From the NCBI GenBank assembly GCA_960531495.1, contig OY482847.1, positions 23,804,513 through 23,868,512 on the forward strand: a DNA stretch of 64,000 bases, in the 5' to 3' direction. Made by a program: the position numbers and the translations under genes. This document shows positions 35,976-61,100 of this stretch, in pieces. Within the stretch, counting starts at the first letter, position 1; each line of letters opens with the position of its first letter. A model generated the notes under the pieces. It was given only the letters and a program-made list of their open reading frames with translations, had not been told where the DNA came from and made no database searches. The DNA is from Zeus faber (Eukaryota > Chordata > Actinopteri > Zeiformes > Zeidae).

Positions 35976-38110
35976 GATCGATCTCTCTCAAATGCCTGTC
36001 ACAGAAAATGGGAACTACAGCCCAATAAAACCATCAGCTGTTTTGGAATAGATAACACTTTATTAATCCTCAGGGGGAAAATGCAGGAATAGTAGGAACA
36101 GTGAAGTTCAGTGTAAGATTTTGATATTGCTTTGTGGAAGCGTTCAGTTAATTTGACCCCATCATCACCTCACCCGCACAGCAGAGACAGGATGCAGGAG
36201 CAGGAAGCAGCGGGCTATCGAGTTTCATTTTGACTTAAGTGTTCCACTCTTCAGTTTCGTTTCTGAGAGAAATGTACAGCGGATATTACTTAGAATTATA
36301 AATTATACATGACTGTTCACAAGTTAAAAAGTCCTTTACTGAGATCAAACAAGGGAAATACATTTGCGTGTGTGAGAGCATGCATACACACAAACCTTGC
36401 TTTCTAACAAAAATACTGACTGGACAACTGGATGTTGAAGATGGTGTCGCATATCTATACTAATGTCACAGAATATTTGTTTCTTTAAAAAATTAAACAA
36501 CCATTTCTGCACTACTTGTAATGCTCCATTATAAGGAGAGGCACTTCAATGAAATCAAAACAGCATTTTTTTCTTTTAAATCTTTATTAACATATCTAAT
36601 AGGTTTTTTTTTGTTTTTTTTTACCTACAAATAAATAATTCATTGTTTTTATTTTTTATGTCTTTCGGTAGAACTCTGTTGTTGGTGGGACATACATAGA
36701 CAGGTATTTCCACAGCAGGGTAATGGACGACTCTCCTAATGACCTTTTCATTAGCCACAAAATCTACAAGAGTCTTTCTGTTTCTTGAGTTTGCCTGGAG
36801 GGCTCTGGTGTCAAGTCCACCTGGAACACGAGGGCAAGAGATTGTGGTTTGGGGGAAAATGGTTGAGGTTTAATCCCACGACAAATTCTATAACAAAACA
36901 AATAAGATTGGATCCACATCTTCAGCCATGCCATACCTAAACAATTCATAATGCATACGTTCCAAATAAACACTTTGACAATACCACTGTTGAATTATTT
37001 GCCACTTGATCCACCTATATCTTTTAGATGCAAGTCTCTGGTCCTGTCTACCTTTTACCATGCTGTGAGTACTGAACTTTGTGCACAGTAAGATAAACAA
37101 AGTTGTTTGAAGTATTTTCTGTTCAAGGAATATTGCAACTTCAAAAAAGTTTGCCCAAAAACATCTGGATTCTTTATTTTCCCGTTTCTCAAGCATATCC
37201 TAAGGGTTTTGTGTGTCCGGTCTAGTAAATCGGAAGTGTTAAAAATAGTTACTTAAGCCCAGCAAAGAGGGACACATTTTTCATTGGCTGATGTCTGAGA
37301 ACAAAAGACTAAATATTCAAAAACTAAAAGATGTTAAATAAAGAAAGAAACCAAGCGGTTAAATTGCTTCTTGGAGATGAGGTATGAGATTGGGTTTCTC
37401 TGGCAGAAACGGAGTAGATCTTGTCCCGCAGCATACATTTATTGACAAATCAATATCCCCCTGAAAACTGAGTGACAGCCTCACAAGTCGAAAAACAATA
37501 ATGAGGAATAATGAGTCTCCTCGCCGTCAGTGCTTCCTGAAAAATGGATAAATAAACAGACCAAAAGAACACTGATTGCAGTTGCACAAAGATAGTGGCT
37601 GCTTGATCAAATAAATGCTGAATGGTTGAACACTTAACTGCTCCATTTCAATTACAAAAACCAAAAAAGAAGTGACATAAGCATTGGAATAACAGTTCAT
37701 AAAATAAATCAAAACCTTGTTTTGTTTATAAGGAATAAAATATATAGAATAGAACCTTGACTTAAAAACTGAAATCTAAAGACCAAAAGGGTTGTTCTTT
37801 CTTTCTTTCTTTCCTTCCTTCCTTCTTTCTTTCTTTCTCTGACAGTAAATTACAACCAGTCTTGGTTTACAACAAAATTACTACACCCATTTTCATTTAT
37901 GAAAATAAAACTCAAAAAGATGTGCTAGCGGTATTGAGGAAAATGCCAAATACTGTCCCACTCCTGTGAATAGTCTTTGAGAGTGGACAGGAGGTTCCAT
38001 CTTGGCTCTGTTCCGTCCAGATGCAGCAGGCAGTCGGGAGACCGGTTGTCTCTACAGTCGTTAGTATCTTCCTCTTTCCACAGGTAGGTGCTGTCCGGCT
38101 GCAGTCCGCC
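35976..38110. other. convergent intergenic region between pex16 and arfgap2
   Basis: Probably holds the arfgap2 3' UTR at its right side; a minus-strand AATAAA candidate is at 37438-37443. There is a TTTC/TTCC repeat at 37797-37838. Small open frames match nothing known. Confidence 0.5.
37797..37838. repeat. TTTC/TTCC microsatellite
   Basis: Short pyrimidine tetranucleotide array. Confidence 0.9.
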
Positions 38111-50561
<12,451 letters not shown>

Positions 50562-50989
50562 CTTGCCAAATAGACAAGTTCCCCCACTCCGTGACGTCAC
50601 TACGGGTTGAAGCAAGCCTCAAAATAACAGCGAGCGAAGTTCACCGCCTGGAAAATACACGTCACGCAGCGTCCCCCCCCCATGTTTTCACGATGTTCTT
50701 CATGTTAAAGAAAAAGTGTGATGGTTTCAAATAATCATAATAATTGATTGTGACGACGTGACGAAAATGTGTGTTGACCCCTTCATAAGTTTTTGTAATT
50801 TAAAGTGGTAATCCGTAAGATTATTTTGTTAAAACATCCCATATTGATATTATGTAATTGATATATATTCATTGATAATGATATAATTTACGTTCATGTT
50901 TCTGAGTGAACAGGGGGCCTCGATAAACACACTGGGAAAACACACTGGAGCGAGGGAGGGGGAATAAAGACTGTGTGTATTTTGTGTAC

Positions 50990-52310
50990 ATTAACCGCAC
51001 GGCTTTGACTGGCATGGGAATTGGTACAGCAGAATGTCTTTTTTCGTGCTAAAACTAGAGATCCAACCGACGGTCCAGCAGCACGACTCCCCTCTCCCTA
51101 GCGACTCAGATCCTCCACACCTTCCTGCCCCCAACGGCCGAAGCCTGTGGCTGCTGGGGACGGCGGAAAGGATTCCTGTGCCCACCCCTCATCCCGTCAG
51201 CAAACAGGCCGAAGCCTTCAGCCGAGCATCCAGGAGCCTGGTCTTTTCCTTTTCTAAAATCTAAGACAGGTTCAGCCGCAGGTGGCGCTGTGTCACCACC
51301 GAAAACCCCATCACGCGTCTTTTCGTGGCACCCCTGACCATTGTGAATGAGAAGCTGGTGGCTTTGCGCAGTTCCACATAGGTTTCGGGGGTGGCCTTCC
51401 CCTCTAGCTCCCGTAGGAGCCTGGCCTGGTAGGCATGCAGCAGGCAGACATTATTAAACAGGGCCATTATTAAACAGCCTGCCCCGCAGCCTTGTATGAC
51501 TTTTCAGCCAGATTCGCCATCAGCCCACACACCTCAGACAGTAGCTGAGGTTTTTCTCGCGGCAGCTACCAATTCCTCAGAGGGGGGCGTAGCCAGGTAT
51601 ACCAACTCCAGCTGGGTGTCCAGTGTCGACCACTGCCTGAACATCTGATGGGAGGAGCACGTTTACTGAGGAGCACCCCAAGACGACCTCACCTCCTTCG
51701 GGGAGGCTGAACCTCAGCCTCCATAAAATATGCCCCAGGCAACATGGAGGGAGCAGTGGGTTCGGGGTCTGCTCAAGGGATCCCCAGCTTCGCCACAGCC
51801 CGCTCCGGGAGGCGCAGCAGTTCCTGATGAAAAGGCCCCTGGGACGGTTTGTGAGTCACACCTTGTGCCTCCTCACCTGGCTCTCTTCCTTCCCCTTCCT
51901 CCTCCACCTCGCAGCCCCACTGGGTGCGTGGAAATCCCGCAACTCCTTGTGCACGGCTAACTCCTCCAGATCCACCTGGCACTGATGCTGAGGGGGATCA
52001 AGAGAGGTGGGGGAGCGTGGCCTCAAAACAAGGTCCGAGGACGGGAGAGCCATTTCCTCCTCTTCGCCCTCCCCCCAAGACGCTCGTAGGGCCCAGTATG
52101 GGGGTGACTAGGGAGGGAACCGAAGACAGTCGCTGGACGCACAGCGGGGGAGTATCCCTGCGGGTCATGTGTGCACCGCAGCCCGCACATATCTTCAAGT
52201 CTGCAGCCGCCATAATTTTTTTCCTTGACAGTAGGTGTGACCCAGTATATATACGGTGGGGCTGGCCTTATGATGGGTGCCCTAGTGGTCGAATCACAGC
52301 CTGTCAAGGC
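50990..52310 (-). mobile_element. decayed DIRS-like retroelement, gag (ORF1) remnant
   Basis: On the minus strand a zinc-knuckle-like start (CAGCGAHMTRRDTPPLC, about 52200-52150) is followed by proline-rich sequence. A block at about 51460-51200 reads LHAYQARLLRELEG, ELRKAT and RHLRLNLS, then LEKEKTRLLDA after a stop. These match the ORF1 pattern of fish DIRS elements as I remember it. Several frame breaks are present; no reverse transcriptase or recombinase is visible. The element is dead. The assignment rests on memory of the family, not a search. Confidence 0.5.
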
Positions 52311-52945
52311 TAAGTTGAGACTTGGTTGGTTTCAAGGGGTTTTCAGCTTTATTCAGTGTCATTGTCTGGAGACAGCTCATAGCATAGTAAGAACTAAAGT
52401 TTGAAATGAAGTAAAACCCCAACCAGTTCCAGGGTGGGCGTGGGCAGCAGCAGCTCATTTGCTTTTTAAGCTACAAACACAGGAACAGCCCGTTGAGAAA
52501 CAGATGGTATAGAGGCATGCCTAGAATGCATAATCTGAGTGGTATTTTCAGAAAAAAACTGACATTTTATGGGGACCTCAGAGACCTATATTAACCTGTT
52601 GAAAGGGAGTATAATATGAGGCCTTTAATAAAAAAGGATCCCATGGTGTTTTCTTTTTTTTAAACGTTGTTCCCTTTGACAAGTGTACCACCCCAGTCAA
52701 GCTTCCCAGCGGTTACAAGTAACCGGTAGGTTACTTGACGCCGGAAAGGAGAACCGGCTCCGGGCTCGCCTCCCCGCCTCACCGGTTAGGTCAAGCGTAG
52801 TGGTATTACACCTTTTACATTCTCATAATCAGCCGTCATCTAGCTATTCCTGTTGAGTGATGTACGGTGGCTACGCCTCCAAGACAGTCACTGTGGTAGA
52901 AATGGATTGGGCAAGGTATTGAATGAATAGAAGCCAAGGAGCGCC
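52311..52945. other. region upstream of the ZP-domain gene
   Basis: Presumed promoter of the gene at 52946. An imperfect inverted GC-rich block around the words AACCGGTAGGTTACTTG lies at about 52680-52830. No TATA box or known element is certain. Confidence 0.4.
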
Positions 52946-55900
52946 ATGGCATTTGGGGCTATGTTCCTGCTTCTGCCTACATTATTAGCTTTTGTTTCAG
53001 CTCAGGAGGAATTTTTTGGCGAAAGTATCAGCTTTACATCTCTGCAGAAGAACAAGGATGGGACCTTTGAGGTAGGTTAATCCTATCAGAAGCTGCAGTA
53101 ATATTCCTTCCATTTCTCAATGGTTTACATGCAGCAAAATTAAACCCATTAGGCAAGAATAGCTGTTTGATATAGAAGAGTATATTAGAATATGTTGTAT
53201 CCAGGGTTGTTTCATAGAATATGAAACAAAAGAAACAAAAGAAACTTGATAACAGCAGGTGCATACTGAACTCAATCTCCATTCCAATCACCACAATCTG
53301 CATCATCTCCTCCTTGCCCTGTTGCGCTCTCTGTGGTCACACATGTGCAAGAGACACACTGGATGTTTCAATGCACCATTCAGCTACTGGTATTACTTAT
53401 AATATTTTGTAAGTTATCCGACTCTCATAGAGCCATGAGTTGAGCCTCCTATTTTCCGTCTTTTTGTTTTTTCAAGTAGTCAGATTTAAGTGATTTATAT
53501 GCACCATTTCAACCCAGTTCATATTACATTACCATTACATTACATGACATAATTTAGCAGACTGGTACCCCTTAGTTCCATTTATTAAAATGTTGGTTCC
53601 CATCATTTAGCGCCCGCTTTACTTTTCATTATATTGTATCTTATATATATATATTTTTTTTCTCAGACTGTCTTTAGTCAGCTATCTTTAAAGGCTCAGC
53701 GTCTTATCATGCCATATTCCTTGTACAGTACATGTAAATGCACCCGGAGGAAAAACCTCATTCTGATTCTGAAAAAGTAGTTTAAAATAAGTTATGGTGT
53801 TACTGTTATTCAAAACATGTTGGAAAAATACAGTAATAGGGAGCTTTAAGCTTTTTTTTTTTAAGGGTTAAACGTTTTCCCCATTGGACTGCATTTAAAC
53901 ACTGCAGAGAAGCTGCAACATAGTGGGGTGGTGTTTTCTGTACAGGTGCTTCACATCTTCCCTGTGTGTTTCCTCATTTGCCAGGTGAACCTCTGCTATC
54001 GGGAGAGTCGTCGGGGCGGCTGTGACAACAAGCCCTCCTTTGGATGTAAGAGTGGGGCGTGCACCCACTTTGAGAACCCGGTGCCTGTGGTGACAGACCT
54101 GGGGCGCTACGGCCAGGAGACATGGTGCCAGTCAGAGGGACATGCCACAGCAACAATCCCACAAAGTCAGTCGCTCACGCTGAGGTAAACCAAAGCCCGA
54201 CAGAACCCATTCTTTTCTTTTGTTCTGCTTTTGTTTCTTGGCATCCAAAGTGTGCAGCGCCTGCTTAGGGCCCCCATGGCCCCCGAGATCGGTGGGGATG
54301 AGGGGGTGGGGTGGGGTGTGGTGGTGCAATCGATCGCATCACTAGGGGGGTATGGGCGGTAATGGGGGGGTAATGCGGCGTAATGCGTAATGGAGAGAGA
54401 TCAATCTCCACTCCGCTGCGCGTCCCAGTTCCCCGTTTCTCCAAACAAAACAAATAAAAACAGTGCGTTTTTATCTAAGATGTATTTATCTTCCCCCGTT
54501 TAGTAACTGAGCGAAAAGCCCTGTGTGTCCTGTGCAGCCCCTCTCCCAGTGCACCACTACCCCCAAATCAAAGTCTGCTTAGGGCCCAATAAAGGCTTGG
54601 GACGGCCTGTTTATATTGTCTAAATTACTAAGTATATAAAACAAGCTTGAAATTTTAATTCAAATACACTTGTGAATGATTGTTTGTAATGTAGATTATA
54701 ATGCATGGCATTATGTATAATTTATTTAAATCATAGATCAACTTCAGTCACTGTGTTATATCTCTTCTCACAAGGTTTTTCCCCGCTTTTATTCAGTGAT
54801 ACAGGCTGCTGCTGGGCTTATAATGTCAATGGAATGTCGGAGTGGACTGCTCGAGGAAAGGTGGACCTGGGATATCGATCGGACACGCACACCTTTAATA
54901 ATTGTCCCATCACTGCAGCTGTGGCATCGCTGCGGTATGGCCTCAGTTAATAAAAAAATAAATGTCTTTACAGAAAAAGGCTCCATACAAAATACAATCA
55001 GTATTAAAAACAGGAAGATACACTGGCCAGTATACTGTAGTGTTTTTGTGGAATGCACGTACAAAACATTGCACAATAGAATTCCAACGTGGTGGATTAT
55101 CCGGTTATTCAAGTGAATGATAGATATGAATTAAATATTTGCTGCCAAATACTTCATTCATATCTATCATATACAGTGAAGGAAGCAATTAAAAAAAAAC
55201 TGGTTTCAGAGAGTTAATATAGAAACTGTTTTTTATTGAATAGTGTGGCAGTTTCACCTCCAACACGCCAACCAAGTGACGTTTTCAGGGGCCTCCAGCA
55301 CAGAGACACTGAAGATGAGGTAGCAGACACACAAGTTCATTGTGAGCCCAGGAGCAGATGGACACGTGTCATGACAGGGCTCCTCTCTTGAGTGTGTGTG
55401 GGGACAGGGGTGTTACCTGCTGTTCGTTCGACGAGCAACAGGTATACAGCCACACTGATCCTGGGCCCTCATTACCTAGACCCAGGACAGGTGTGGCTGC
55501 TCAAATCACACCATCCCCACACCACAAAAAGTAAAGCAATTTTAAATGAAAAACATTGTGACTCTTTATGATAAATGAAAGAATTTACTGTGTGTTTGTG
55601 TAGGGTTCCTCAGAACTGCTTCTCAAGTCTCCGTCTTCTGGCGTATGACCCGGACGGGGACCATGTGCAATGTGGCTTTGCTGCAAAGGATGGTTTGAAT
55701 CCAGATGTTTCTCTGGATGAGGTAATTGAATATAAATAACAAATAGAGTGCATTAAAGCGGGGTCCCCCCCCCCCCCGTTTCCTACAAATACGGCCTAGT
55801 AACGATTTGTATCTGCAATTTGTTTCAAGAAATTTTTGGACAGTATTTTTAGAACTAAAATCCTTGGATTACTTTTCTAGAATATGTCAGATGAAATGAA

Positions 55901-58900
55901 ATTTCTATCATTTCAGCCCTATTTTGTACTGTGGACATGTCTCACATGACTTGTATCCACAATGCTGTGGCACATCCATCACATCTACCATGGCTTCATT
56001 TCACAATTCATTGACAGTTGATTGCCACTATATAATATTGCCATTGCCAGAATTTCAGTTGAAATATTTCCCTATTTGAAAAGCCAATTAAAATAAGCTT
56101 AATTTCCTTACACCAGCATTTTATTTTGACACAAAGGACATTTATCAGTAATTTGTTTACATTTAAATGTATTTTGCTCATTTCTGTGTACTCACAATTT
56201 GGGTTTCTGGCACCAAATATCTACAGATTTGCCATTAAAGAACTTAAAGTCTAGATGGAGTTAAGAATAAAATTGTCAATAAACATACATGTTCCACCAG
56301 GAAAGAAAACCATGATTTGCAACACACTTTTTATTACAACGAAAACCTCATATTTAACTCTTATTGTAAAAGCCGGAAGTTCTGCGGACAGAAATGGGGA
56401 TGAATTGATGTCTTCCATTTGACGCTCTCCATTCACGCAGAATGAGTGCCGAGTGAAAGCCAACGGTCTGCTCGCCATCGGCCTCCACGTGTTTGACCTT
56501 GAGCTGGAGGACCTTCCCACCAGAGACGTCAACGTGTCCTATGCAGATGGAACGTCCTCCATGAGGACGGCCTTCAACATGTTCGCTGGCAACAGCTCAC
56601 TCGCTTTCTGTCAAATATCCCTGCAATTTGCGCTGGAAAGTAAGAGATCTCTATCACCGGCATCTTGCATTTCTTTACATTGTACAGTTCATACACACGG
56701 AAGAGTCTGTGCTGTACATGAACATGAAAACAGAAAGATATTACACAGGGGGAAGAAAACAAGCACAATAAAAGCGATAGATAAAAATGGAAAAGTATGC
56801 AACAAAAATCGAGAAATAAATGAATAAGAAGATCAAAAGGGTACACTGAGGAAGAAACACCTTCATAATAGAGAATGTTCTGTTCTATAGACTTCTATCT
56901 TAAGGATCCAAATGGTTACAAGGTCGAGAAACAATAAATGACACCAACAAGGAAACAAGATGAACATTTTCACCGAGATCTGCACAGTTTTTAAATACCA
57001 ACGCCACATTCAGCTCTCGAAATAAGTTGTATTAACCTTATTTCAAATCTCTTTCCAAGTCCTTCCACCGCTGCAGAGCTGTGTGTCAGGTGATGTGGTG
57101 CCCGAGTTCTCGTCGCAGACGCCCTCCCACGGCGACGCCCTTCGCGCTCCCGTTGGGGACAGATTCCAGCTGCGAGTCCGTGCCCGTGCCGACCACGCCA
57201 CGTACTTATCACTGATACAGTATCCCTCCACAAGGGACTCGTATCACATTTCTTCTTTTTTTTTTAAATGTCATATAAAACTGAAATTCCACATATCTTT
57301 TTTTTGGTCTTTCCATTTTCCCTTGAAGTATTCACGACTTCCAGGTGAGTGGTCCACAGAACATGACCAAAGAGTTAAAAGAGGATAAATATGGGAAAGC
57401 TGTCACTCTGAGTTGGACGCCGGCCCTCTCTGACCTCCACCGGGTCGTACCAGTGTGCTTCACCGCAGAGACCAATCAAAGGTGGCTGTGCAAGAGTATA
57501 AGTTGAAGAGATTTTATTACATTTCACTGCATATATGTATGGAAGTATGTATATGTATGTGACAAATAAAAATCTTGAATCTTGAATCTTGAATCTTGAA
57601 AACCATTTTATATACAGTATTAACATAAATCATAGAGACCCGAAATAGATCATTTGTGTTAAAGCCTCTGGTGTGAACACCTTTTGGAAATCTGTATATT
57701 TATATATTCATACTACTACCTTTCTACCATTACAAAGGATGATGGTATTATTTGTACAATGTACTCATAATTTTATTGATGTATTTTATTACTGCATCAG
57801 TGTGTTTATTATTATATGTAATTGAGCTTATTGCCACTGTTGTGTTGACTTTAGCTTTTCTTTTGACCTCGTATAGCATGTTCTTATTTAATCATATTTA
57901 TTTATTTGATTCATACAAAACAACAATGACTTTACTATCTGAAATTTGACTTGCTTTGTTGCCCCCCAGCCAATCAGAAATGAGGTGTGTTGTCGTCACG
58001 GTGACGGGATCGTCCGCTTTGGAAGGTGCGCCGAGTCATTTCACGAACTTGCACGAGTCGGAAAGCAGGGCGATTTGAATGACAAATGGTTTCTCCCAAA
58101 AGACAAAATTCGGCCGTGGGACATTGTATTCATAGGCGTACTTGAGTTTTGTGTTGACGTGCGGTGCGATGTGCTCAGGTCAGGCCATAGTGACGTGCTC
58201 GGCCACGCAGATGACAGTCGCCCTGGAGAAGGATTCGATCCCCGGCGTTGATAAAAACTGGCTGACGCTGGACGACCCGTCCTGTTCCCTGACTTCCAAT
58301 GAGACACACATCAAGGCCACCATGTCCTTCAACACCTGTGGCACAAAACTAGAGGTATGACAGAAGGCTTAGACTGGGAATGTATACATTTCAGAATTTA
58401 CCCTCATCGCACTTATTTGAGGATGGGGGGTGGTTGGGGGTTCTCCTTCTTCTTTGTGTGTGGTTTAGGATGCGGGTGAATTTATTGTCTTCAAAAATGA
58501 GATCAACTCCTTCGAGCACTCCACCGCCATCATAACCCGAAGACGGCACGTTAAGATCGGCTTCTCCTGCCAGTTTCCCAAGACCCTCAGCGTCTCCGGC
58601 AACTACCAGCTGCACAAATCTGACTTCGTTTTTACAGAATCCAGTTTCGGCAGCTTCGGCTACACGTTTGAGATCTTCAACGACTCTAGCTTCACCCGGA
58701 AGGTTGGGGTGGACGCTTACCCCGTGGAAGTGAAGCTGATGGATATGATTTACATGAGCATCCGAGGTGTGTCCGACTTACCGGACATCACCCTGTTTGT
58801 GGAGTCCTGCAGAGCTACCCCAGACGACGACCCAGACAACAGCCTCTTCTATGACCTCATCCAGAATGGGTAGCTGCCGAAGTCAATACTACGTCTTTTT

Positions 58901-59526
58901 TTTTTTAATCTCAACTGCATCTGAAAATGTATAAAAAAGGGCAGAAATTGTCTTTTACTCCAATCTTCATTTAATGTATCGGCATCCATTGTTTTGAAGG
59001 TGTGTCAAGGATGAGACTTTCAAAGTCCACACATCAGATCCAACTTCATTCAACTTTGAGGTCCAGGCCTTCAGATTCATTGGGGACTTTGATCAGGTAA
59101 CATCTAGTTTCTATTTATTTCAGAATCTTGCTGAGAATGTAAAGAGCGCCATCGGAAGTTTAGGATAAGAAAAATTAAGGCGTCACAATCGTACCCACTT
59201 TGTACACAACTGTACAACTGAGCCCATGCTTTCACTTTTGTGGCTTGGTGAAGGAAATGCCGACCACCGACGAGGAGAGTGACCATTCCGTGACCACTTG
59301 TGTCCATTTCAGGTGTACATTACCTGCTCCGTTATCCTGTGTGAATCAGGCAATCCCATCTCAAGATGTGCCCAGGGTTGCCTGAAGGACCCGAAGCCCT
59401 CCCAGAGACGGAAGCGAACCGTTTCCAAAGAGACAGCCAGCCATTACATCAGCCAAGGCCCTCTCAGGCTACTCCGCCCGGCTGCCGCAGGATCTGCCTC
59501 TGATAGGAGGAAGACAAAAGGTGATG

Positions 59527-59565
<39 letters not shown>

Positions 59566-59790
59566 GATTCTCACACTATTTTCCTTTGTTTTTGCCTTTC
59601 AGTGAGTTCCGCAGAGAGCAAAATACATGAGGGCATCCGGTCCCTGCTTAGCTCGCACACCAGCACCATCGTCCTCGGCAGCTTGTTCGCGATCGTAGTT
59701 GCAGTGCTGGCCGGCGTCATTGGTTTCTTTGTAAGGAAATCGAAGATAAACGGCCGCGAAGAGCTTTTACTCACAGAATGGGAAAGCTAA
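52946..59790 (+). CDS. ZP-domain type I membrane glycoprotein, fish type, unnamed
   Basis: Thirteen exons join in frame to 733 residues: 52946-53071, 53985-54184, 54797-54934, 55604-55721, 56441-56639, 57060-57201, 57329-57481, 57970-58025, 58179-58354, 58469-58869, 59000-59096, 59313-59520 and 59603-59790. Signal peptide (residues 1-19, [14 protein letters not shown]). A cysteine-rich N-terminal half follows. The ZP module runs from about residue 378 (QAIVTCSATQMTVALE) to 630, with paired cysteines, KIGFSCQFPK and CESGNPISRCAQGC. Then a furin site RRKR (634-637), a transmembrane helix (about 693-715) and a short basic tail. This is the layout of proteins that polymerise outside the cell after furin cleavage (uromodulin, egg-coat and tectorin relatives). 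I know similar unnamed fish proteins. The exon 8 donor at 58025 is the only one that keeps frame, but it is not a strong site. Confidence 0.88.
55472..55525 (+). repeat. short repeat also present at 62528-62582
   Basis: About 55 bp containing CAGGTGTGGCTGCT and CCCCACACCAC, in intron 3 of the ZP gene. A closely matching copy lies at 62528-62582. Confidence 0.65.
57490..57601 (+). repeat. non-LTR retrotransposon 3' tail
   Basis: ATTTCACTGCATATATGTAT, then GTGACAAATAAAAATC and four TCTTGAA units. This is the usual form of truncated fish LINE tails. It sits just inside the intron after exon 7 of the ZP gene. A similar 'attctgattctgaaaa' tail lies at about 53755-53778. Confidence 0.65.
59527..59566. 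repeat. ATCT microsatellite
   Basis: About ten ATCT units fill most of the 82-bp intron between exons 12 and 13 of the ZP gene. Confidence 0.95.
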
Positions 59791-59991
59791 GAAATTGTTC
59801 TCACAGGTGTGAAGGACCACCACACAGTATCTACATACTAGAGTCCAGCACATTCTGTTACACATTGATGCATGATTGCAGTTGTCATAATGATCAAGTA
59901 TTTACTTTGCATCCCTTGCCAAGATTTGTCAACTTATGTCGTAGGGGGATTCTTAGGTCAGTTTCTTGAGGGTAAGAGTCCTCAAATGATG

Positions 59992-59997
59992 AATAAA
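59992..59997 (+). terminator. polyadenylation signal of the ZP gene
   Basis: AATAAA about 200 bp after the stop codon. Confidence 0.65.
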
Positions 59998-60284
59998 AAG
60001 ATGTCGAAACTCTCGGTGGATTCTTTCTGACTTGTTGTTTTTTTGGGTTAAGCAAAACCATCCCCCTCGACCCTCACTATACTGGTTATAACTGCTGCTC
60101 ATTGTAGAATTGTACAATTCAGCCGGACAAGATAGGCGAATAAAGTTTATCCGACACTTACCTTGAGCAATCCGTTGACTTTATTTCCGATGTCACATGA
60201 AAATGATCATACATACTCTATTTTTACAAAAAAAGGCTGATATTTTGGCTGTGATGATTGATTAAATATTAAACAATTTGTGTT

Positions 60285-60287
<3 letters not shown>

Positions 60288-60333
<46 letters not shown>
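60288..60333. repeat. GT microsatellite
   Basis: About 22 GT units downstream of the ZP gene. Confidence 0.95.
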
Positions 60334-60336
<3 letters not shown>

Positions 60337-60727
60337 GATTTGAGTCATTTTCCAATTCGATTTTTTTTTACCTGATTTTACACCGAAAGCAAGTATTCTG
60401 TCACGATCACGCGGCGCCAAAACACTATATTTTCTTCATCTCAACATCATGCATCATCAAATAATGAATCTTTCACGTGAACAAAAATGACAAGTTCTTT
60501 CAACAGGAAACAACTGTGGTGGATGGGGTGACTTAAGTAGCAACACCTGATGCTCGTTGGTTGGGCTAACAGCATGAGGTTTAAAAACCCCATCCACACA
60601 CTCAGACAGGTTGGGGGCCCTTTGTTATGGCATGTTCCCGCTGCACCTGGCTAGTTCCACAAGAAACTGGCGTTTGCCACGTCCTGTCGTCCCTGAAAAC
60701 GCCACTTGGGTGGCATATCTGCCACAC

Positions 60728-60745
60728 TGGCGCCTAAACAGGGAC
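60728..60745 (+). other. tRNA-Lys-type primer binding site
   Basis: TGGCGCCTAAACAGGGAC lies one base after the first LTR. It differs from the classic lysine primer binding site only at two bases (TA for CG), as expected from CpG decay. Confidence 0.8.
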
Positions 60746-60826
60746 TCTCCGGCACGGGGAAGGGACACAGAAGAGTTGCCTGAAGGTGCCCTGGAGCCAC
60801 CAGTGGTTTGATGGGCGGCCCCAGCA

Positions 60827-61100
60827 CCAACCCTCTCCCAAATGGCAGCAGCAGCACCTGGGAGGTCTGGCTGAGCACTGGGGGAAAAGCAGTGCAGCTA
60901 CCACCACAGGTAACCGCTGGCTTCTCTGCCCAGCAGGCATTGCCGGGACCGCCTAGCAGCCAGACCAACCCCTCTCGACTGGCAGTGGCAGCCCCTGGGG
61001 GGGTCCGGTGGAGAACTGGGGAGAAGCAGTGCAGCAACCACCACAGGTAACTGGTGGCAGCTAGCTTCTCCGCCCAGCAGCCACCCCCAGGACCATCCAG
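60827..61100 (+). repeat. 137-bp tandem duplication inside the LTR element
   Basis: Two units starting at about 60827 and 60965. Each runs from CCAACCC(C)TCTC through GCAGTGCAGC and CCACCACAGGTAAC to GCCCAGCAG. They are part of the non-coding internal region. Confidence 0.8.

Noticed and set aside
54240-54620. G-rich region with 'gcttagggccc' words in ZP gene intron 2, considered a transposon
   Set aside because: It resembles a common fish repeat, but boundaries and terminal repeats could not be set.
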